In this document: piece by piece, positions 59,046 to 64,000 of the stretch
How positions within the stretch are numbered: position 1 is the first letter of the stretch
How the letters are laid out: every line of letters starts with the position of its first letter
Assembly (NCBI GenBank): GCA_037127255.1
Contig: JBANSL010000002.1
Coordinates: forward strand, 97,494,519-97,558,518
Source of the DNA: Persicaria tinctoria
Lineage: Eukaryota > Streptophyta > Magnoliopsida > Caryophyllales > Polygonaceae
Direction of reading: 5' to 3'
DNA: 64,000 nt
The notes under the pieces: model-generated
Told to the model about the DNA's origin: nothing
Databases searched by the model: none
Seen by the model: only the letters and a program-made list of their open reading frames with translations
Position numbers and translations under genes: made by a program

Positions 59046-60566
59046 TTACAAAGAATTAGTGGGGAGCCGAGAGACAATCTGGGCCCCCACTCCTTTAGCA
59101 ATAGAAAACCCCACTCTAGTGAAAATATGAGCTGCATTATGAGCCCCTATATCGTGAGCGTGTGCAAATTTTTGGATCCTCTGTAGAAGGGCTATGGCGT
59201 CTGCCTCAAGTTCCCCCAATGCAGAAAAAGAAAAGGGTAAGAACCCATAACCAATGGCTTTACACTTATCCTGATACTTGACCCGCTTACGACGAGCCGC
59301 CTCGACCACCACATGTCCTGGAACAAAATCAACCATCCCAGATTGCGTCATAGGGGATGACCCTGTCAAGTCAACACAAACATCCATTCCATCATCCCAC
59401 GTATAAAGAAGCACGTCCGCAGGACGGAGGGGTTTTCCGTCTCCTCCACACAAGCCAATATCAACCTCTTTACCAGCTGAGATCCCAGAACGATAACAGA
59501 CATTCACCAAAGTGTCACGAACAGCATTATGACGATGTTTAATCCCCACAACACCAGCACACGACACAGCATGATCACCAAAAATGTCTCCCTCAAATAC
59601 CCTGGAGCAAGCAGAACAAGGCGTCAAAATGGAAAACAAAGGGATGCCTAACCGATAGCCTAACACACAACGATACGTCTTACCATTCATAGTCTGACCC
59701 AGCCCTGAGATGGGGACAGCCCTAAGCCAGTCAGTAGCATGGTCTCGACACTGAGAACTCCACAAAGCCATCTGACGCGGTGATAAGGAAAAGGTATTCT
59801 CTGCATCTTTCGTAATCCGTGTGAAATATATGTCTGCCAGTTTCTTCATGAGTTTGGGGGCAGCGATCTCTCTTGGATTACTCAGAATATCAGTCCCTAC
59901 CTTTGTATTGAAGACACGCACGGCGTCATCGAAGGCATACCCAGGTGATGCGACCTCAGTATGCTGGAGAAGCTTAATCTGCAGGCTAGCTGATTGCAAG
60001 CGCGAAGCCAAAAAAGCATAAAAGAGAGCGTCACCTGCAGAATAAACACTAAGCCCCCCAAACCTGAAGGGCAACGTGGCGAGTCTCCATTGCCAATTGC
60101 CAAAACCCGGACCCGAAGCAGTAACGATACGCTCTAGAGAACGTCGAAGGGCTAGATCAAACTTAACCTGAGCAGACTCAAAAGCACGAGGTGGACATGT
60201 ACGCAGAGCAAAATAAAGTTTTGAGACACCAGTACAAGCACGCAGCAGCAACAACTCACATTGCGGGTCACCAATCTTAGCAACCGCATCCATAAGTGCG
60301 ATCGTTTTGTCCACTCTCTTCATCACAAGCTCGGTACTGAACACAGAATTAACACTGACAGGTCCTCCAAGGAGCTTGACCCCATGCAACGGCCTAGCAA
60401 TGTTAGGTGGAAAAACACCAGCCAACCTACTCCTCGGGTCCTCTTTCGGCCAAAAGACTTCAGTTTTATCAATATTGAGGTGCAGACCATAATTGGGCCC
60501 TTCCTCAATAATCATATGTAGAACTTTCCCCATGACTAAGGTATCTCCAAACAATAGTGCCGTCAT
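59046..60566 (-). CDS. Element C protein, part 2: RT thumb, CCHC knuckle, restriction-like endonuclease
   Basis: A 506-codon frame overlapping part 1 by 62 bp; the numbers are codons in this frame. The first residues are read in the wrong frame; after the shift GDTLVMGKVLH matches copy B. An RT thumb/linker region reaches to about 300. The knuckle CSACSRVFEGDIFGDHAVSC (C317, C320, H332, C336) is followed by RHN (345-347). Then KEVDIG (K366, E367) and RPADVLLYTWDDGMDVCVD (D384, D395, D399) form a PD-(D/E)XK-like constellation. This layout (RT, then CCHC, then RHN, then PxD...D) is that of the C-terminal endonuclease of R2/R4/NeSL-type LINEs. The stop codon lies within about 10 bp of the (AAT)n tract. 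Confidence 0.82.
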   Translation of the reverse strand: MTALLFGDTLVMGKVLHMIIEEGPNYGLHLNIDKTEVFWPKEDPRSRLAGVFPPNIARPLHGVKLLGGPVSVNSVFSTELVMKRVDKTIALMDAVAKIGDPQCELLLLRACTGVSKLYFALRTCPPRAFESAQVKFDLALRRSLERIVTASGPGFGNWQWRLATLPFRFGGLSVYSAGDALFYAFLASRLQSASLQIKLLQHTEVASPGYAFDDAVRVFNTKVGTDILSNPREIAAPKLMKKLADIYFTRITKDAENTFSLSPRQMALWSSQCRDHATDWLRAVPISGLGQTMNGKTYRCVLGYRLGIPLFSILTPCSACSRVFEGDIFGDHAVSCAGVVGIKHRHNAVRDTLVNVCYRSGISAGKEVDIGLCGGDGKPLRPADVLLYTWDDGMDVCVDLTGSSPMTQSGMVDFVPGHVVVEAARRKRVKYQDKCKAIGYGFLPFSFSALGELEADAIALLQRIQKFAHAHDIGAHNAAHIFTRVGFSIAKGVGAQIVSRLPTNSL

Positions 60567-62247
60567 CCAAATACCACGCCTGAAAACACACCTGAAACAT
60601 CTCCCAGATTTTGCGTACCAACGGATGCAAAACTAAAGCAAAAAGAAGAGGGCCGAGAGGATCCCCTTGCTGCACCCCCTGACAAGATCGCAGAGTATGA
60701 TCCCCATAGTACAATCTCGTTGGATTAGAGTAGCAAAATTCAACCCAACGAGAGATTGCAGGACAATGGTTCCGTACTTCACGGATCATAACTTCCCGCT
60801 CAACCATATTGAAAGCATTTTTAAAGTCCACTAACAACATAGTAAGACCCTCATCATCACCGCGCTCCTCAACTAAGCGATTCACAGCATGGAGAATGGC
60901 CTCCCCCCCACCCGACACACCTACTCCAAACTGAAAATCACCCAAATAACCACTCAAGGAATGACCAATCAAGGAAGCACAAACCTTGGAAACCAAACGC
61001 CTCCAGACCGTACCCACAGCAATGGGGCGAATACCCCCGCCCGGCTTGACAAGTGGTGTGAGAGGCGCACTAGCAATATACTCGCCTAAAACCTTAGGGC
61101 ATTTCCCCTCTAGAAAAAGATTAACCACCTGGGTGATAGCATTAACTAACTCATCAGAAATAGCAACTGCAGCCCCACTCAAACAATCCATAAGATGTTG
61201 AGCACGCAAACCATCTCGTCCACAAGATGTACCACGTGGAAAACTCTTAATCCTGTCCAAAACAACCTCCTTAGACGAGAATAAGTTATGGTGACCAACT
61301 GGAGTAGTAGGTATGGGCGGCGGCGGAGAGAAAGGATGTTTTGCCTTTAACTCATCAATAGTGGTATTAGAATATGGGGCAATGCCAGAGGAGGAAAGGA
61401 CCCTAACAGCAGCGGTGTAGTGCCCATCACAAATCTTCCTCTTACACTGTTTGATATTGCGTTCTGCCAACTCAAGGTCCTCCTCACCAGCCTCCGACAA
61501 GGGAGGAGAGGGCTCACTAAGAGTATCTGAAACAAGCTGCATAATAGTGGTCGACTCACTCCATGAACAAATAGCCTTGACTATACAATCCTCCTGCAAC
61601 CGCCGCTTGTTACCAGACCTGGACTCTTGGCTACTCCTCGGGGAAAAAGTTTTAAGGATACACATAGGCATCACCAACAATCTAACCCACCCTCCGATGT
61701 CAACCGGGTTGCTGATCACCTTATCAAGAGCTCCTATCAACACCCGAGAAAACCCAAGACGACACTTTGGGGGAATAGATTTCACAGTGTGCAGCCCCTT
61801 GGAAAAGATACGGTCGAGCAGATCAATATTGAAAGCCAATTGTTGTCCATCCACCATACCAGAATCACGAACTGGTTGCACTGGTGAAGAGGTAACTTGT
61901 GGTCTAGCAAAATCATAAAGCACAAATCTAACCACACCATCCCCACAATCAGGGGGGTGTACAAACTCAGAACCCCTCCCATGGCGGCATTTAGAGCGAA
62001 GAGTATGCGTTTTAAAACATACTCCACACAACCAAATCCCCATCCTCTTAAAAGTAGTTTCGGCCGCATTGAAAACAAGAATATTAGAAGAAATAGCATC
62101 CCTTGTTGTTTCCTGAGCATCCCCCGTACAATGGCGATCCTTAAGGTGTGTGATTAAGGACGCCTTGGTAAGCCCTTGGCCACCACCATCTTGGCACCCA
62201 TTGAGACCCACGAACAGACAATGAAACCGAACCGTAGCAATCGGCAT
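60505..62247 (-). CDS. Element C protein, part 1: zinc fingers and reverse transcriptase
   Basis: The open frame extends upstream to 62508, but MPIATVRFHC at 62247 aligns with the start of copy B and is preferred. N-terminal zinc-finger-like segments: CLFVGLNGC...LITHLKDRHC (one Cys of the copy B finger is Arg here) and WLCGVCFKTHTLRSKCRH. RT motifs: FPRGTSCGRDGLRAQHLMD (about 61240), KPGGGIRPIAVGTVWRR (about 61035), motif A LLVDFKNAFNMV (about 60830), motif B CQGVQQGDPLGPLLF (about 60675) and motif C WYLDDGTIV (about 60560). Directly after DDGTIV the frame shifts and ends after 14 wrong codons, so the RT thumb and endonuclease lie in the next frame. Its role would be target-primed reverse transcription on the element RNA. 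Confidence 0.85.
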   Translation of the reverse strand: MPIATVRFHCLFVGLNGCQDGGGQGLTKASLITHLKDRHCTGDAQETTRDAISSNILVFNAAETTFKRMGIWLCGVCFKTHTLRSKCRHGRGSEFVHPPDCGDGVVRFVLYDFARPQVTSSPVQPVRDSGMVDGQQLAFNIDLLDRIFSKGLHTVKSIPPKCRLGFSRVLIGALDKVISNPVDIGGWVRLLVMPMCILKTFSPRSSQESRSGNKRRLQEDCIVKAICSWSESTTIMQLVSDTLSEPSPPLSEAGEEDLELAERNIKQCKRKICDGHYTAAVRVLSSSGIAPYSNTTIDELKAKHPFSPPPPIPTTPVGHHNLFSSKEVVLDRIKSFPRGTSCGRDGLRAQHLMDCLSGAAVAISDELVNAITQVVNLFLEGKCPKVLGEYIASAPLTPLVKPGGGIRPIAVGTVWRRLVSKVCASLIGHSLSGYLGDFQFGVGVSGGGEAILHAVNRLVEERGDDEGLTMLLVDFKNAFNMVEREVMIREVRNHCPAISRWVEFCYSNPTRLYYGDHTLRSCQGVQQGDPLGPLLFALVLHPLVRKIWEMFQVCFQAWYLDDGTIVWRYLSHGESSTYDY

Positions 62248-62947
62248 CGACAAGCAACAACAAAGCACACCCAAACCAATATGCACCAAAGCAACTGATC
62301 GACAAACAAACACAACAGTAGAAGGTACCACAGCAACCGAACCACAACAACAACAAGCACTACCACAATACCACGGACGACAAACACAACAACCGATCAC
62401 GAAAACCAAGGACGCTGGGAAGGAGCATAGACAATCGGCAGTTGCCCTAGAGGTCGCCGAAACAGACCGGACACCAGAGCCACCACCACCAGTGCACCCC
62501 ACCACCACCGAACAAAGAGAGAGAGAGAGAGAGAGAGAGAAGACACACCTGCGCTACCACCGGACTGACCTGATGCAACGGAGAAGACAATGAGTGCCGA
62601 GACCGCTGGATGCCGGGGAACGCTAGTTGCTGAAAAAGAAGAGACACCGCCAACGCCGGGGAACACCGCCGGACTGAACTGATGCCCCAGAGACAGCGAG
62701 AGCGACTGAGAGGAAGACCCGTGCGCTGATCATCGAAGCCGCTGAACCCCACAACCGCCGAAAACTCACAGCCCCACCACCGAGATTGGGATCCGGCCTC
62801 AGGAGCGCCTGCTCTGGCCTCAGGAGCGCCTACCCCGGCCACCAAGAACCGCCGGAGGGACGGCCTGCCTGAACGCCGAGGCCGCCAGCCGTTGAACGCC
62901 GATCGATCGCCCAAATCTTCCGTGCCCTAGCAGACGTCACATTTCAA

Positions 62948-62949
<2 letters not shown>

Positions 62950-63046
<97 letters not shown>
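62950..63046 (+). repeat. (TTA)n microsatellite between elements D and C
   Basis: About 97 bp of uninterrupted TTA repeats, the longest pure tract in the window. Element D ends on its right side and element C begins on its left. Confidence 0.95.
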
Positions 63047-64000
63047 AATGAATTACACAAAGTTAGTTGGAAGTCTCGTAACAAATTGAGCTCCAACCCC
63101 TTTCTGAATAGTAAATCCAACTCTATGAAATAAGAAATCACCATTATTAGACCTCGCCCCATGACTCTTTGTAACCAATTGAACCCGCTTCATAAAGCCA
63201 ATAGCATCATCTCCCAGTTCCCCCAAAGTAGAGAACGCAAATGCCATGAAGCAATACCCTTTAGTAGCACAAATAATTGTATACTTCTTCTCCTTCTTTT
63301 CAGTCGCTTGGGAAACCGCCTTGCTAGGTACAAAGGAATCATTAGCTCTAGTTGTAAATGGCGAAGCCCCAACCACATCGACACAAGTGTCCCTACCTTT
63401 GTCCCACCCGTAAACCAATAAATCGCCTGGCCGCAGCTCAACACCATCATCACTGGTCATACCAGTACGCGCTTCCTTCTGAATTGTGATACCCGCCTTA
63501 TAAAAAATGTCTGCCAAAACATATCGTACCATATTATGTCGGTGCTTAGTCTCGATGCCTCGACTGCAATGCAGAGCATGGTCTCCAAAGGGGTCCATCT
63601 TATCCAGCTCACAACTGGGACATGTCGGATACCCACTAAACATAGGAATAGAGAGATGGTATTGGAGGACAGAACGAAATTGGCGAGACGGCATGGTCTG
63701 AGCAAGGCCCTCAATGGGAGTAGTCAACAAAAAATCATGTGCTCTTTCTCCTCTCACTGCTTGCAAAACCTGCAGCTGCCTTGATGTCGGATTGAGTGTA
63801 GACACCAAGTTGTCATCAATGAACTTGAAGTATCGAACCGCCAATACTGACATGATTTTTTTGGGGGCGGGGGATACAAACAAGTCATCAATATCTGAAC
63901 CAACACAAGCGACATACCTCGAGATAGCTTGGGTGAGAACACTATCAGAGCTAATGTCAGGATGTCTGGAAGGTGATGGCGCCAACTTACTCAAAATGGA
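63047..64000 (-). CDS. Element D: diverged RLE-type LINE, C-terminal part (5' part off the window)
   Basis: An uninterrupted frame from the window edge to the stop at 63053-63055. It ends GAQFVTRLPTNFV, matching the ends of A and C (LPTNFL, LPTNSL). It holds the knuckle CPSCELDKMDPFGDHALHC, then KHRHNMVRY, KEARTGMTSDDG and RPGDLLVYGWDKGRDTCVDV. It is clearly more distant from A-C than those are from each other, so at least two subfamilies meet here. With no stop in 313 codons it may be a functional copy. The 3' UTR is again almost absent before the TAA tract. Confidence 0.85.

Larger units (their letters stand above)
59039..62948 (-). mobile_element. Element C: near-intact RLE-type LINE, 3.9 kb
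   Basis: The best-preserved copy. The 5' UTR (62948 to about 62248) is GC-rich with a (GA)n tract at 62515-62540. The coding region runs from the probable ATG at 62247 to TAA at 59046-59048, and the 3' UTR is only a few bases before the microsatellite. It is broken by a single extra base at the RT active site. Terminal poly(A) is absent. No APE-type endonuclease precedes the RT. Confidence 0.88.

Overview
The window is nuclear DNA of a flowering plant, probably a eudicot. It is AT-rich, has GT-AG introns, and carries a plant-type major facilitator gene and many plant retroelements. It contains very few host genes. No rRNA, organellar DNA, CRISPR array or bacterial operon was seen.

Layout. 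1-5.5 kb: five exons of a minus-strand MFS transporter gene, running off the left edge, with a 5'-truncated L1 LINE in its second intron. 5.5-13 kb: intergenic DNA with a TRIM-like LTR fragment, SINE-like tRNA-derived pieces, a second truncated L1 LINE with a clear 12-bp target duplication, and a palindromic Mutator-like element with 9-bp target duplications that carries a nested hAT-like MITE. 13-41 kb: a field of a ~358-bp tandem repeat used as a landing pad by LTR retrotransposons. These include three solo LTRs with 5-bp target duplications (3.26, 1.47 and 1.3 kb), LTR-plus-PBS stubs, and a 11.2-kb LTR-internal-LTR-internal-LTR array of a non-autonomous Ty3/gypsy-type element. 41.9-42.4 kb: a small intronless host gene with a G-box upstream. 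43.0-44.1 kb: six copies of a repeat that folds into two stem-loops whose stems change sequence but keep pairing. 44.5-45.6 kb: a tRNA-derived SINE and possible remains of a small host gene. 45.66-53.49 kb: a young Ty1/copia element (LTRs differ at 3 of 666 positions, TSD GGCAA) with one frameshift in gag.

54.6-64 kb: four head-to-tail, minus-strand non-LTR retrotransposons (named D, C, B, A in transcription order). Each is separated from the next by a (TAA)n/(TTA)n microsatellite. Their proteins lack an APE endonuclease. They have N-terminal zinc fingers, a central reverse transcriptase, and a C-terminal CCHC knuckle followed by a PD-(D/E)XK-like domain, which is the architecture of restriction-like-endonuclease (R2/R4/NeSL-type) LINEs. 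That is unexpected in a flowering plant, and with the microsatellite junctions it points to a TAA-repeat-targeted element. This is the most interesting system in the window; the covarying stem-loop array at 43-44 kb is second.

Nearly all other open reading frames are shadows inside repeats. The history looks like repeated nesting of transposons into satellite and microsatellite DNA between two sparse host genes.
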